DNA of 64,000 nt from Halisarca cf. caerulea (GCA_963170055.1 CAUJGJ010000444.1:2247501-2311500); one strand, 5' to 3'; counted from the first letter of the stretch, positions 1 to 10,983 are shown. Notes: generated by a model not told the origin, from the letters alone. Translations and numbers: made by a program.

Positions 1-1856
1 GAAACCCGTATGCTTACTACGGATATCATTGCGCACGAACATGGCTGTTGACATCCTTTTTGCCACCGATGCCGCTTTAGTTTCCAATGCGCAAATTATT
101 CCGCTATATAGATAAGGACACTCACCGAGTTTAGTTTGGAACATTCACTGTAGTCAGAAAGTACTCGCATCTTTTTCCCAGGAGGAGTTAGCGAACAACT
201 GTTTTGAAGGTAAAAGTCGTATTCCTGTCAGGATTCGCCCGTAAACCAAACATGGCGACTTGTAGGCTTGTATGGGATATTTAAGAAATTTCGCCATTTC
301 GCAAGTAAAAGTGAAGAGGACCCTTACAGTCTCTTTCCAGACCCTACGGTTGACAATCGTGAACAGTAGTCAGCAGTCAGTCGCAGCGAGCGTCAGTGAA
401 CTGCGAACAAAGAATCGGCCTACTTTTATTATAATAAGATAAGAGGGACTTCCACTGCCAGTCAGTACAGACTTAGACATGAATACATCTTTTCCCTGTA
501 GAAAGGTATAGTAACAGCTTTCCTCTGCTCATCCTTCAAATTTGGATACCCAATTGTCTTTCCTGCATCTGAAATCATCTGCTCAAACAAAGCCGTTTCT
601 ATAGATTTCTTCAATATTAGAATATCCATACTCACTTTGCGTGATCACATGTGACATTCTCATTAATTCTAAATTATGCAATCTGATTGGTTGCAGTGAA
701 TCTCCTGCGGCATGCCAAGAAATTTGTAGATAGTCCCCAGACCCACTTTCCCGCTTGAATAACATGGCGGGTGGAAGTGGGACTGGGAATGAGATTATTT
801 TCAAGCAATTGCCCTAGTCGCAGGTCACGTTTTACAGGTGGTTGTTCTTCAAAGGTAAAAATGTATTACTGAACATTGGTACTTAAAAAGGTGGTTGCTC
901 CTGGCAGTACGTGGTCTCTCAAATCAGGTACCACTGTATAATGACATAAGGGGACATATAGTTAAGTGGTATTGCACAGGAATGTAGCAAGAGGGTTCAA
1001 AGTCTCAGAAAGGACCTGGGGAAGAAGGGGGATTCCCCTACTACCCCCTTTAAAAGCTATAATAAAAACGATCTAATTGCTAGAATTAGTGCATAAAGAT
1101 ATCACATATTCGGCAACAAATTAGCATCTATCAAGCATGCCATCTGTGCAGTTTTGACTAAAGTTGCCTTTTTTCAGATATTATGCAATCATCTACCACA
1201 CATATCGTAATCATACAATAAACATACGTACTATTTCTACTGATAAGGCTGAATAGTCATGAATTTAGACTTCATGTATTTCTCACCAACCAAACCTTCC
1301 CTATTTCCATGTAATAAAAATAATAGCAAAATGTTGATTAAAAACTACCGTACTTCCTCTAAAAATTTGGGACATTTTTAGTAGTTTCAAATCACATATT
1401 TTAAAATTTGAGAGGTTAAGCTATTTTGTTGACAGGAGCTTTGCGAAAATCAGAGACTCTTCACGAACTTAGACACTTGTCACGAAAAACAGAGCCCGCA
1501 TTCTTACGGCCATTTTGGGACTCTTTTAAGATGGTTGATGCGCATCGTTGTTGTTACTCTCATCTCTTGTATTGTTAGAGTGTACCACGTGTACAAACAA
1601 GTTTGGAAACCTGACATTGGAAGAAGAGTTTGTTTGCCATATAGAAGAAGGCAGAAGACAGAAAATCGATTGTCGAAATTAGGGGGCTTACCACGAATAT
1701 TAGAGTTGCACAATATTCGAATTTTTAGAGGTTGGTAGGCAAAATCAGGCTGCCCTGTCGAAAATTAGATTTCCGAATCTTTAGAAGAAGTACGGTATAT
1801 GATAATGACTTTGTTTACAGATTGGTATGAAGCATATACGTATCATGCACACTTAC
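1..1856. other. no gene recognised (contains a MITE fragment)
   Basis: I see no convincing coding exon here. Positions about 815-944 are a fragment of the same inverted-repeat element found complete at 24431-25015: both share the run around GGTGGTTGTTCTTCAAAGG and the terminal CAGGTACCACTG. If the minus-strand gene at 1857-7365 continues, its next exons should lie here or beyond the window edge, but I could not identify them. Confidence 0.5.
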
Positions 1857-2110
1857 CCTTATCTCCACTGCTACCATCACTGTCACTTGAAGTGGAAGCT
1901 TGTCCTTTTCTTCTACGCCCTGTAAGCAGGAGAAGATACACATTATGCAAATGCAGTCAAATCAATAGTGAAAGTACAGGACTGCAATAACGTATAACAC
2001 CCACTACTGGTATACACATCTCCTAACATTAGAATGTATTTGCAAAATTCAAACCAAACACATACAAACAAACACACACACATACACACATACACACACA
2101 CACACACATA

Positions 2111-2160
<50 letters not shown>

Positions 2161-5100
2161 CACACACACAACACACACACACACAAACACACACACATGT
2201 ATGTACATATAATTGCCAAACAAAACATTATGGGAGTCCTATTGGTCTGTTCATTACTGGTAAAATCTCACTGTCATTAATACATACGTACTTTTGGAAC
2301 TTTTCTTCACATGGAGGCTTAGACGTTTCCTTGAGCTGCATTGAAATGGTTGTTTAACCGTCACTCCACTGTCTACTACGGAAATTAAATACCAAAAAAT
2401 CAACATGCAGAATTCTTGCAGGTGTACTGAAGTGCATCAGTCAGCCACTGCTCTACCCATCAGATTTTTACAGTCACTAATCATTGTTAGTACACTATAC
2501 GTATGTTATCAATTTTCAATTCTAGATATAATCAGTGGTGCATGAGGTATGCATGTCACATGCAAATGCGTACAGCATACACACTTACTGTCAGTTGCAC
2601 TTTTATAATTGCTGTCACCTGAAATGGCAGCTTCGACTTTTCTTCTATGTACTGCAGGCAACAGAAGATACATGTCAAGTCACTGACAACCAAAGTGTTA
2701 AATTAGATGTATAGGACTATCTGGATTTGTGTAGATGCCATCTTCACCATGCCTACAGATACAGCTATTGGAATCTTAGATACTGGACACTCTGAAATAA
2801 GCACACAGGGGCAGATCCGGAGATTTGCAAAGGGGAGGAGCACCAGTGACTGGGCCATGCTGTTGAGTCGAATATCTATGGTTGACTTACCTCTGTACAC
2901 GGTAAATGTTATGACGTTATAACAATATGGCTTCCACGACTACTGAATGTAGAAAGAGGCTTCTTCATGTGACTCTCAGGGATCAATTTTAGTAGTAGCC
3001 TTATAATAAGAACTTTTTAAACATCTTTGACTTTAAGTCTATTTTTAAGTGTTTCATGACTTGAAGTATATTTTTAAGGCTTAGTTCTAACTTTCTGAGT
3101 ACCTGGTCTATGTTAAATTTCAAAATTACTGAGGTTACCAAAAAGGGGGGCTTGAATGAGCCCAGTTGAACCATGGTAGATATGCTACTGAGCACAACCA
3201 CTCTACAAAGTACGTGCACTGCTAGATGTCCTACAATATTATCTCCTTATAGTACCAATAGATCTTAAACTCATCCAAAGAGAGCAACCTCCTGTATACA
3301 AATGACACAAAAAGGCTGCCCTAAAGTGTCCTATTTCGCTGCATGTATATATCACTCATTTTACATGCATGGCCACCACAATCTTCAACTCTTGTCGAGC
3401 ACAGCAAACAATCCTTATTATATTGATCACAATAATCAACAAATTCACTGACAAGGAAACAAATTTGAACTTAATGGTAAAAATTACACGCTTCACTTGG
3501 AGACGTGCACACACGTACACACACACACACAACATACACACACACACACACACACATACACACATAACTTGTAATAAAACAGCCTGCAGTGCAGGGTATT
3601 AAGGCCCCCTTGTTGGGCTCCCAAAGAGGACCAACTGGGGGTGAGTAACCAGATATCAGGGTTTTGCCCATCGATCTGTTATTCATATTGTATTACCTTT
3701 GTCACTTTTACTTTCTTGGGCTTTTCGCCGCTTTCTCGAGCTGGATTGATATATCTGCTTGTCCCTCACTCCATAACCTACGTACCATGGAAGTCAAACA
3801 GCATAATTATTTATATTAAATTTGAAACTATACGTATATATTGTGTTCCTGCTGGGTGCTGTGGACTTTCAATAACCAGCCAAATTGAACAGCATGCAGC
3901 TCTATATTTATAATATTTCCACAGTACCACAAACTGAACATCCATTTAATACATTTATAGCTGCACATATCAATTCACATTTACTGCCACACTTTTCACA
4001 GTGAAAAATAATTATAAGTGATACTATAAGTAAAGAATATTTGATGCTACAGTATCTCCCCTACCAAATCAAACCACGAAATCAACAATGTATGACGATC
4101 CTGAGATTACACGACAGCTTGATGATCCATAGTTTGCTATGGTGTACTATATGATGTAGGAGGTGCTAACATGCGTACCTTGTGTGCTTCCTTTGTTCTC
4201 GCTGTGAGTAGAACTTCTCAGGTCATCTTCACTCATTCCATGACCTACATGAAGTATAGACTACATGACTGAACTGATGTACACAGTGATAATATTATGA
4301 ATTTGCTCGCAACTTTGGAGACCTCATCTGACTGTCATGCCAAATTCGGACCCCTCTAAATTAGGCCTTATGGGGCCAAATTTGGTTGCTACTTTGGGCC
4401 CTATGGGGCCTAATTCAACCTGATTTGATTGCTGTTTAGGGCCCTACCAGGACAAAATAGGTCCCCCTTTTATTTCGGTCCTGAAAATGTAAAGCAAGGC
4501 TGAAAAATTATAAAGTTAGTAAAAATTGTAGGAATAGAAGGGTAGGGGAAAGATGAGAAGGCTTAGTAAGGAATAATAATAAAGGTCACAATAAAGTGAA
4601 GTCTCAGGGAGAAATAATGATATAAAGAATACTATATACAAATGGGATGGACTCAGGAAGATTAATGTTCTCCAAAGCAGAAAATTGTGGTGATATACGT
4701 AAGTAATATGAATCCATGCAGTACACTTTGCACATGGTAAACGCCATCGGTTTCATCTTCTCGCTTGATTGTAAAGATATGAGGATTGTTCAATCTTTCA
4801 GTGTAGAAGTTGAACAAACACAGATTCGTATTATGCGCTACCATTTTATAGGACAAGTCTGGCTACGTCAGACTATAATAGCACACAACAAGAATCTGTG
4901 ATTGTTGTACACTGGATTTAACAATCCCCACAAACGAGTCGCTCTTCTTTCGATATACGTATAATTGACCATCATCGACGAAGTTCTTTTATACTCTCTT
5001 GTGAGTTCTTGGAGCTTCCCTCCACAGGATAGCGGCAAGCAGTGTCTCGAGAGCAAGCAACGTACCGAATCGCTTCGACAAGAATTTTGCCTTGCTTCAG

Positions 5101-7365
5101 TTCGATTTTTGTCCTTAATTTCAGACATTACTATTGCTTCAAATTGCTTTCGATTTTGTTCCATTTCTTCCTGATTCGATCATTCTGTTCATGGCAATCG
5201 CTCTACTTCTGCAAATTCCAAGGGGGGGGGGGGGCATTTTCGGCAAGGCAGAACCATTTCGGCACCCGCGTTATCTGCCGTTTTAGGCCCGGTGGAACCA
5301 ATACGGTGGGGGGTCAAAGACCGAATGACATGACAACAGGTATCATAATGATTGAGAAAGTCCAAAGACAAGCCATTAGGTACTTATGTAGTCCAAGATT
5401 CACAAAATCAACTACAAAGACCAATTAGTCCAACTTGGGATGCTGCCATTGATGTACTGACTAGAATTGCAGGATATCCTCTTCATAGTAAAATGCATTC
5501 AAAATGAACCCATTAATTTGACAATTTCAATGTACTTGATTACATCTCTTTCTGATCAGAGCATCATCAACAAGATTTGGGTCTTTAAACAAACTCCATT
5601 TAACTTCAGACGTTCTACAACCACTAGGCCTATACTTTTTCAATCGAATTGTGAGTTTGTGGAATTCACTGCCCAGGATTGATTTGTCACTACCATTTAC
5701 AAGACTTAGTATCAAAAAGCCTATTCTAACCCATTTCAGACGCAACTTCAATACTGATCTTGCATGTACCTATACCTCTACGTATGTGTGTCCTTGTTTG
5801 TATACATCAAGTATATAGTACAAATACATAAGTACAAGTATACATCAAATATTCTGCATGCAAAAGGAAGATATATCTATGTTATAAGTGTCATTTATAA
5901 GACTAGTTCCTTTCTGTATCATCACTAATAATAATATTTTTCTCTGCTAACACACCATCCAGTCCTGCCATCAATACATCTCATCTTTCTTTTCAATCTA
6001 TAAGTGGGCTCACAATATGCATCTAAGTTTCTTGAAGATTTCTACTCCCACCTTACCAAGGGTGCAGCTACCATAGAGGCAACTGCCTCATTGTATATTT
6101 CCCAAATAAAAAAAAACTTTCATAATGGCCCAGATAAACTTCAGTCAATTTAGTGTAACTATTTGGTTCTAATTGGATATAATTATTAAGTTAACCATAA
6201 GCCAATTCTAGGGAATTTTCTTCTAGCTTAGTTTAGAGGGAAAAAAGCTCTTTACTAGGGGTCACAATGAAAAATATCATTGCTGTCGGAATCATCCGAA
6301 AATACTGTTTTAGGTGAAAGTCAGTACGGCGAATCTAATGGTGGTAACCGTTTTTCAATTTGCCGAAGTATGACCAAGTTATGCGTATAATCATAATTTT
6401 GGTGCAACGCAGATGGTTTATTAAGTAGAGCAATCTCTTCCAATTTTCTGCCATGGGTAGCCGAGGGATGGATCATCCTTGCACAGCATGAGGGTGTGTT
6501 TTGCGTATGTTTTGAGCTTGTAAGGACATTTAGACTAAGTGTGGAAATTCAAGTGACCCTCATCCGACACAGGCAAGGATAACTGTCCGAAATACACTTT
6601 TTCTTCCCCTGTACTAGTTGATCATGAAAGTGGTGGGTATCTACTACAATTGTGGATCCATTTCATTTAAGTCTGCATTGGTGGAAACGCGCGCGTCGCA
6701 CCACAGTTTTGATTATTTTTTACGCATAACTTGGTCATACTTTGACCAATCGAAAAACGGTCACCACCATCAGATTCGCCATACTGGCTTTCATCTAAAC
6801 CAGTATTTTTGGATGATTCCGACGGCAATGAATTTTCGTTGTGACCCCTATCTTTACTGCCAGTTTACTACAAAAATTAGTTGTCTTCTCGCCCATGGAA
6901 GCCATTTTGTTGCTTAATACAGAACAGCACCCTTCTGTTCTAGCTGTTATACATCAAGTATTCTGCATGTAAAAGGATGATACTGACATGTGTGACAATG
7001 TTGAACAATCCTGGCTACGCCCCTGCTTACTACCACCTACTCTACAGTCACTCAGTATAATTCATTTTTGTTAGCTATGCACTTGCTTTTTTGGCTACAC
7101 CAATGTTTGGTGTTATAGACCAACAGCCATGCCACCTAAACACCTGGGTGATTGTCAAGCCATGGTCAAGCTAATAATGAATGAAATGAATGAATGAATA
7201 GAGTGTTTGAATTTGGACGAATTAATGAACTAAAAGAGGAAATGATAGGGTCTGAAAATACACTCAACAATACAATTACTCCAAAAACTTACCAGAGAAA
7301 TGACCGCGTCTCAATTCTTTCGATTCGCTTGAATCTGATTCTTCTGACAGGACCCTCTCTGCCAT
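1857..7365 (-). CDS. 5' part of an unidentified spliced gene with phase-1 micro-exons
   Basis: Four minus-strand exons join in frame. Exon 1 is 7365-7293 (ATG at 7365-7363, 24 codons plus one base), exon 2 is 4244-4179 (66 nt), exon 3 is 2651-2589 (63 nt) and exon 4 is 1919-1857 (63 nt). Every donor is GTAAGT or GTACGC, every acceptor ends in AG, and all joins are phase 1, so the 66- and 63-nt exons are symmetric. The predicted start, MAERVLSEESDSSESKELRR, is Ser/Asp/Glu rich. Exons 3 and 4 look like duplicates: both begin with an Arg-Arg-Lys basic patch, then Ala and a Ser/Asp cluster. No domain is recognisable, and I propose no function. The 3' end was not found. The start lies about 190 bp from the left arm of the transposon at 7551. 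The consistent phase makes chance unlikely, but expression is unproven. Confidence 0.5.
2062..2197. repeat. (AC)n microsatellite
   Basis: Imperfect AC dinucleotide tract broken by AT and AA steps. Open frames across it on both strands (Thr-His or Cys-Val runs) are artefacts. It lies in the intron between exons 3 and 4 of the minus-strand gene. Confidence 0.95.
2652..4178. other. intron, nothing else recognised
   Basis: Intron between exons 2 and 3 of the minus-strand gene. It contains a short (AC)n tract at about 3519-3566. The stretch 2707-2890 is open on both strands and has a splice-like donor on each side, but no frame connects in phase to the neighbouring exons, so I do not call it an exon. 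Confidence 0.5.
4245..5344. other. intron, nothing clearly coding
   Basis: Intron between exons 1 and 2 of the minus-strand gene. A minus-strand open frame starts at 5164 (98 codons, Lys/Arg/Glu rich at its start). It has no recognisable domain and no phase-compatible link to the neighbouring exons. A G12-13 run lies at about 5221-5234. Confidence 0.4.
5345..5815 (+). pseudogene. 3' fragment of a non-LTR retrotransposon (CR1/L2/Jockey-like RT C-terminus)
   Basis: The plus strand reads IEKVQRQAIRYL followed, through shifts of frame, by ILFIVKCIQNEP, FNFRRSTTTR and FRRNFNTDLACTY. These are the conserved blocks downstream of the reverse transcriptase in CR1/L2/Jockey-type LINEs: the EKVQRRATKxI motif and the later stretch around the LWNSLP region. 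Only the last roughly 150 codons remain, with at least two frameshifts and several stops, so this is a 5'-truncated dead copy. It sits in the first intron of the minus-strand gene. Recognition of the family type is by memory of the motifs. The exact clade is not determined. Confidence 0.65.
6256..6850. mobile_element. fold-back MITE with TAGGGGTCAC ends and 7-bp target duplication
   Basis: The two halves are long inverted copies: 6256-6420 pairs with 6680-6850. The tips are perfect (TAGGGGTCACAA and TTGTGACCCCTA). The element is flanked directly by TCTTTAC on both sides (6249-6255 and 6851-6857), a clear 7-bp target-site duplication. It is 595 bp with no coding capacity, so it must move with another element's transposase. 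The superfamily is uncertain, since 7-bp duplications do not fit the commonest classes. It lies in intron 1 of the minus-strand gene. Confidence 0.85.
7085..7200 (+). repeat. possible retroelement tail ending in (AATG)n
   Basis: About 115 bp of unique-looking sequence ends in a short AATGAATGAATG run, like the simple-repeat tails of LINEs and SINEs. No internal promoter box or target duplication is visible. This is a weak call. Confidence 0.25.
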
Positions 7366-7550
7366 AGACTACACTGCTTTCTGGTGATGTTCTCCTTTCA
7401 GTACTTGCAAGAAGGAGCTGCTCCTTTACTCACGACAAACAGGCCATCTAGATCTATGTTCAGGTCGAGGTTCGGGTAGAATCCTATGATAATCCCACAA
7501 TGCGGGGGTGGAGCACCACGCCCATAAAATCCTTTTGACGTCCCGAGTAA

Positions 7551-7702
7551 AATGGCTACGTATGGTGGCTATGGTGGCCCGTATGGTGGCCCAGAAGGAC
7601 AACGGAACGAAGCACGGAACGAGAAACGGAACGAAGCACGGAACGAGAAACGGAACGAAGCACGGACCGAGAAACGGAATGAAGCACGAAACAAAGCACG
7701 GA
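7551..7702 (+). repeat. left inverted arm with 24-bp minisatellite
   Basis: About four units alternating GGAACGAAGCAC and GGAACGAGAAAC run from 7603 to 7702, preceded by two or three TATGGTGGC steps. The innermost complete unit carries a GGACCGAGAAAC variant. The right arm has a very similar variant, GGACCGACAAAC, at the equivalent inner position. Confidence 0.9.
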
Positions 7703-7781
7703 TCTATAATATGTACGGAATTTTGAATTATTTAAATAGTAATACATCGCACCAAACGGTGGCGTGACTTAATCGTATAAA

Positions 7782-9172
7782 ATGGCTGGCAATTGCGATC
7801 TTGTTACGGATGATCGAGAATCACCTATTTTGCAAGGTGAGTGGCCAAATTTTAGGCTTAAATTGAGTCTTCTTCGTGCTTGCAGCTAGCTACTTCAATC
7901 AATCGCACAAATGTCATTCAATTTGAATTTATGCAGGAATTATTAAGGAATATTTCTTTTCTGGACGTACGTATGAAGCAATTCTGAGAAGATTAAAACT
8001 GTGCCATGGAATAAAAAGAAGGTAAATGGACTATTTTACAAGTGATTGTGATCACTTCGGAATGTTGTGTTTATAACTTCTTATTAACGTTCATGTCCAA
8101 TCAAATAGCTTATCGTGGCTCAAGCTATTTCTGCGCAAACTGGGACTTGGACGCAAAGGAATTCGTGGAAATAGTGACAAGCATGTGGCTAAGCAGATTA
8201 TTGTGGTACAGAATTTATGTATCTGTATATAAATAATATTAATTGTGTAAAGTAGAATTTTATGTATAGTGTTTATATTACATAATAATATAATATGTAG
8301 CTAGCTCTACTGTTCAGTAATATAGAATCTGAATCTGATAATGTCTTTCTGACATGCAGTGTTCTCTTTCATTGTGCATGTTTGTGTGCATGCATGTGTG
8401 AATGTATTATTATTATTATTATTATTAGCATTGTGTTGCTTGATGCATGTGTGCAATGTTTAATATTAAGGAGCATGCTTTTTCTGTATAATGTACTGTA
8501 TGTATATAATGTGTGTATAATATGTAGGTTATTAAATTGTATTGTTGTAATTCATTCATGGTATATGCACATCACTTTATTTAGTTATTGTCATTATCAT
8601 TATTATTATAATAGGCTGGCTACTAAAATGTAAATTAATATGTGTAATATATAATATTTATTATACTCAATGACACATTATTACATTTTAATTAGAATAT
8701 TTATTATATTATTTATGTATTTATATAGAGGTATTTAACATCGTCAAGAAGATTACTTGGCTACCGTGCTATGTGGCACATATTGAAGACGAAATACCAT
8801 CTTTGTGTTACAAGGTATATTATAATATATTTGTCAGTTATATGATGTAGAGTTTGCACACTGCAATCATATAATTGTCAATTGTGTACTATTTTCGTAC
8901 ATGCAATATATGACAAATTATATAACTAGAAGGACTTACTGTAGTAATGCATATGGTACAGTATAGTAGCAATGTTAAAGTGCATTTACATTATGTATAT
9001 GATGATTATAACTTTCGAACAAATTCTAACATGGCATGCAAATCAATTAATACTGTTACTGTAACTGTTTTAATTGATCTGCATGCTATGTTAGAATTTG
9101 TTTGAAAGTTATAATCAGTAAGATGTCATCATTAAGAAATCAACGTAGCAATGCGTCTACATATATATATAT

Positions 9173-9235
<63 letters not shown>

Positions 9236-9236
9236 C

Positions 9237-9294
<58 letters not shown>

Positions 9295-9613
9295 TATAGA
9301 TTGTAGTATATAATAGCCACACTTGTCAATGCTTCTTATCCTCAATCATAATAATAATATGTTGTTATAATAATTTGATATATACACCAAAGGTAAAAGC
9401 AATGAGATTCGAGAAGTAGATGTCGATCTGTGGAAGTATTTTTACAAGAAAGCTGTAAATGAAGACAGTTCACGAAGGAAGACTTTTTTCCCTCGATCAT
9501 TCAAGGAACAAGCTGATGCTTATTTATCGTGTATGTTTGGTATTACCAGGAATGATTTCACATCAGCTAACATAGTACAGTTTTACAAATATCTTGTATC
9601 ATATTTTAAGTGA
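7782..9613 (+). CDS. spliced helix-turn-helix, integrase-type transposase N-terminus (catalytic core not found)
   Basis: Exons 7782-7836, 7937-8021, 8109-8205 and 8729-8814 join in phase with GT-AG introns. A probable last exon runs about 9393-9613 and ends in TGA. The product contains the blocks FFSGRTYEAILRRLKLCHGI, SWLKLFLRKLGLGRKGIRG and SSRRLLGYRAMWHILKTKY. These match, from memory, the N-terminal HTH and linker of the integrase-core proteins common in cnidarian, sponge and fish genomes (consensus: a Y-x-E-I-L helix, an RHGI-type turn, an L-x-x-L-K-R-x-L-x-x-L-G-L helix and a GYRxMWxxL block). That family normally continues into a DDE core with a WHxDGYDKLKP motif, and I find no such sequence here. 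Exon 4 ends in phase 2, while the last exon (reading EIREVDVDLWKYF) needs phase 1. At least one exon is therefore missing, lost or unrecognised. TATAAAATGG precedes the ATG. Confidence 0.6.
9004..9116. repeat. long hairpin in the intron after exon 4
   Basis: Positions 9004-9050 and 9071-9116 are inverted copies with only a few mismatches, separated by a 20-bp centre that is itself nearly palindromic (ACTGTTACTGTAACTGTT). It resembles a very small MITE, but no target duplication was identified. Confidence 0.85.
9160..9293. repeat. (AT)n microsatellite
   Basis: A nearly pure TA tract of about 130 bp with two short interruptions, in the last intron of the plus-strand HTH gene, beside the 9004-9116 hairpin. 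Tyr-Ile open frames across it are artefacts. Confidence 0.95.
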
Positions 9614-9843
9614 TTCTGAGATTGATGTTGCTTGAATTCTGTTAATTGCATAATAATATATGAATACAAATAATATAAGCATTATACTAGCAGCTATAGC
9701 TAATTTGAATTATTGCATTTATAATGCTTATGTAATTATATATTATATATATGTAGGCCTAGGGTTTACTACATAGTTGCTATAATTATAATTTCAAAAA
9801 TATCAAAAGTAATTCTAAATCAATGCAAAAATATCGGTACTTG

Positions 9844-10712
9844 TTATTGCTCCAATAAAAACAATATACTAGAATATAATTTAATAGTAACTGGCCTAGT
9901 TTCATCTGAAAACTCTTCATCTGATGTAGTATCCCCTTCTGCATCATATCCAATTCCAAGTTTCAGCACTTCAGGGGAGGTATGTAAATATTGCAGGTAT
10001 AATCCCAATGTCCATGACCTTTTTACACCTTTGATCATGATGTCTTCGTTCAAAACTCTAGCACCACTTGGACGAAACGGATTGCAATCCTTTCCCAATA
10101 AACGTGGAAACTTTCCTTTAATGCACTGAACTAAGGATTTATAGTCATCTGCTCTATTTGCTCGTGCCTCCACATAGTCTCCATGTCTTTTAAATATGCC
10201 TCGCTTTGATTTCTTCATAATACATACTGAGATCTACAGCAATGGCATGAAATGTTCTGATAATTAGCTTCCAAAAGTACGCATTGTAGCCTAAATTACG
10301 TAGGAACTAATTATACACCACACTCATGTTAGTAAACGTATCGCAGATAGAGCTAATGATCATGCATATTATATAATGAGTAACCACTATTAAATTTTTA
10401 GTAGCTTACAGATACGACATTGCGGCCCTTAGAAGTAGTAGGCCTCTTGGTGGTAACTGTTGCCGTACTAAGAGCTGAGCGAGTCATATGTTGCTGTCTT
10501 TGCTTTCTTCTCAGAGAGTCTGCTTTCTTTTCAACTTCAGCGAACGATAGGAAGCTTTCCGTCCCTGATTCTTCGGGGTCATCGAAATCATCATCATCGT
10601 CATTATTCGATGAAATGAGCTGTTCCGCCACTCTTTTCGCAGTGTGACTTACGCTCATTATATCTCTTGCCAATCTCCTTTTACCATGCTTCGACGTCGA
10701 CGCCATATCCAT
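9844..10712 (-). CDS. unknown 230-residue protein, two exons, accessory gene of the 7.5-11 kb element
   Basis: Exon 1 runs 10712-10410 (101 codons, ATG at 10712-10710) and ends phase 0 at TCT|GTAAGC. Exon 2 runs 10233-9844 (129 codons plus stop) after GCTGTAG. The first half is basic near the start (SKHGKRRLARDI), then has an acidic stretch (NNDDDDDFDDPEESG) and a Lys/Arg/Gln-rich helix (KKADSLRRKQRQQHM). The second half starts with a basic patch (MKKSKRGIFKRHGD) and contains ANRADDYKSLVQCIKGKFPR and a Trp-Thr-Leu-Gly-Leu block. The second half may be a small DNA- or protein-binding domain, but I do not recognise it. The gene faces the HTH gene, and its start lies about 120 bp inside the right arm. 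An accessory protein of the transposon is an inference from position only. Confidence 0.5.
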
Positions 10713-10831
10713 ACGTAGGCCCTACATGCCGCTCTCTAGTAAAATAGCAGTTGTGTTCCGTATATTTTCGTATAGATCCCCCTGTACATGTCCGTGCAAT
10801 ATACTATTATAATATTATTATATTATTATAA

Positions 10832-10983
10832 TTCCGTTTGTCGGTCCGTGCTTCGTTCCGTTTCTCGTTCCGTGCTTCGTTCCGTTTCTCGTTCCGTGCT
10901 TCGTTCCGTTTCTCGTTCCGTGCTTCGTTCCGTTGTCCTTCTGGGCCACCATACACCATAGCTATGTATCCTACCGATACGAG
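10832..10983 (-). repeat. right inverted arm with 24-bp minisatellite
   Basis: Inverted counterpart of 7551-7702. On the minus strand it reads TATGGTGGCCCAGAAGGAC and then about four GGAACGAAGCAC / GGAACGAGAAAC units, ending inward with the variant unit GGACCGACAAAC. A fifth of the unit spacing differs from the left arm, mainly at the outer edge. Confidence 0.9.

Larger units (their letters stand above)
7551..10983. mobile_element. composite DNA transposon with minisatellite-bearing inverted arms and two convergent genes
   Basis: The left arm (7551-7702) and right arm (10832-10983) are inverted copies of each other. Reading inward, each has TATGGTGGCCCAGAAGGAC, then a short link, then about four copies of a 24-bp unit made of GGAACGAAGCAC followed by GGAACGAGAAAC. 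Between the arms lie two spliced genes facing each other: 7782-9613 on plus and 10712-9844 on minus. Each begins close to one arm, so the arms may carry the promoters. The plus gene resembles the N-terminal DNA-binding part of an integrase-type transposase. I could not fix the outermost base or a target duplication. A mobile element is the simplest reading. An inverted duplication of a host minisatellite around two host genes is the alternative. Confidence 0.65.

Noticed and set aside
583..804. Minus-strand 73-codon frame
   Set aside because: No domain, no splice context, near a MITE fragment.
2703..2922. Possible exon open on both strands
   Set aside because: Donor-like sites on both sides, but neither strand connects in phase with confirmed exons.
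4868..5164. Minus-strand frame of 98 codons with a basic start
   Set aside because: No recognised domain and no phase-compatible splice to neighbours; could be chance.
7508..7767. Repetitive basic peptides across the minisatellite arm
   Set aside because: Open in all three frames on both strands because the 24-bp unit lacks stops; no start context.
9102..9329. Tyr-Ile frames over AT tracts (also 43137-43322, 53645-53949, 57187-57530)
   Set aside because: Microsatellite artefacts.
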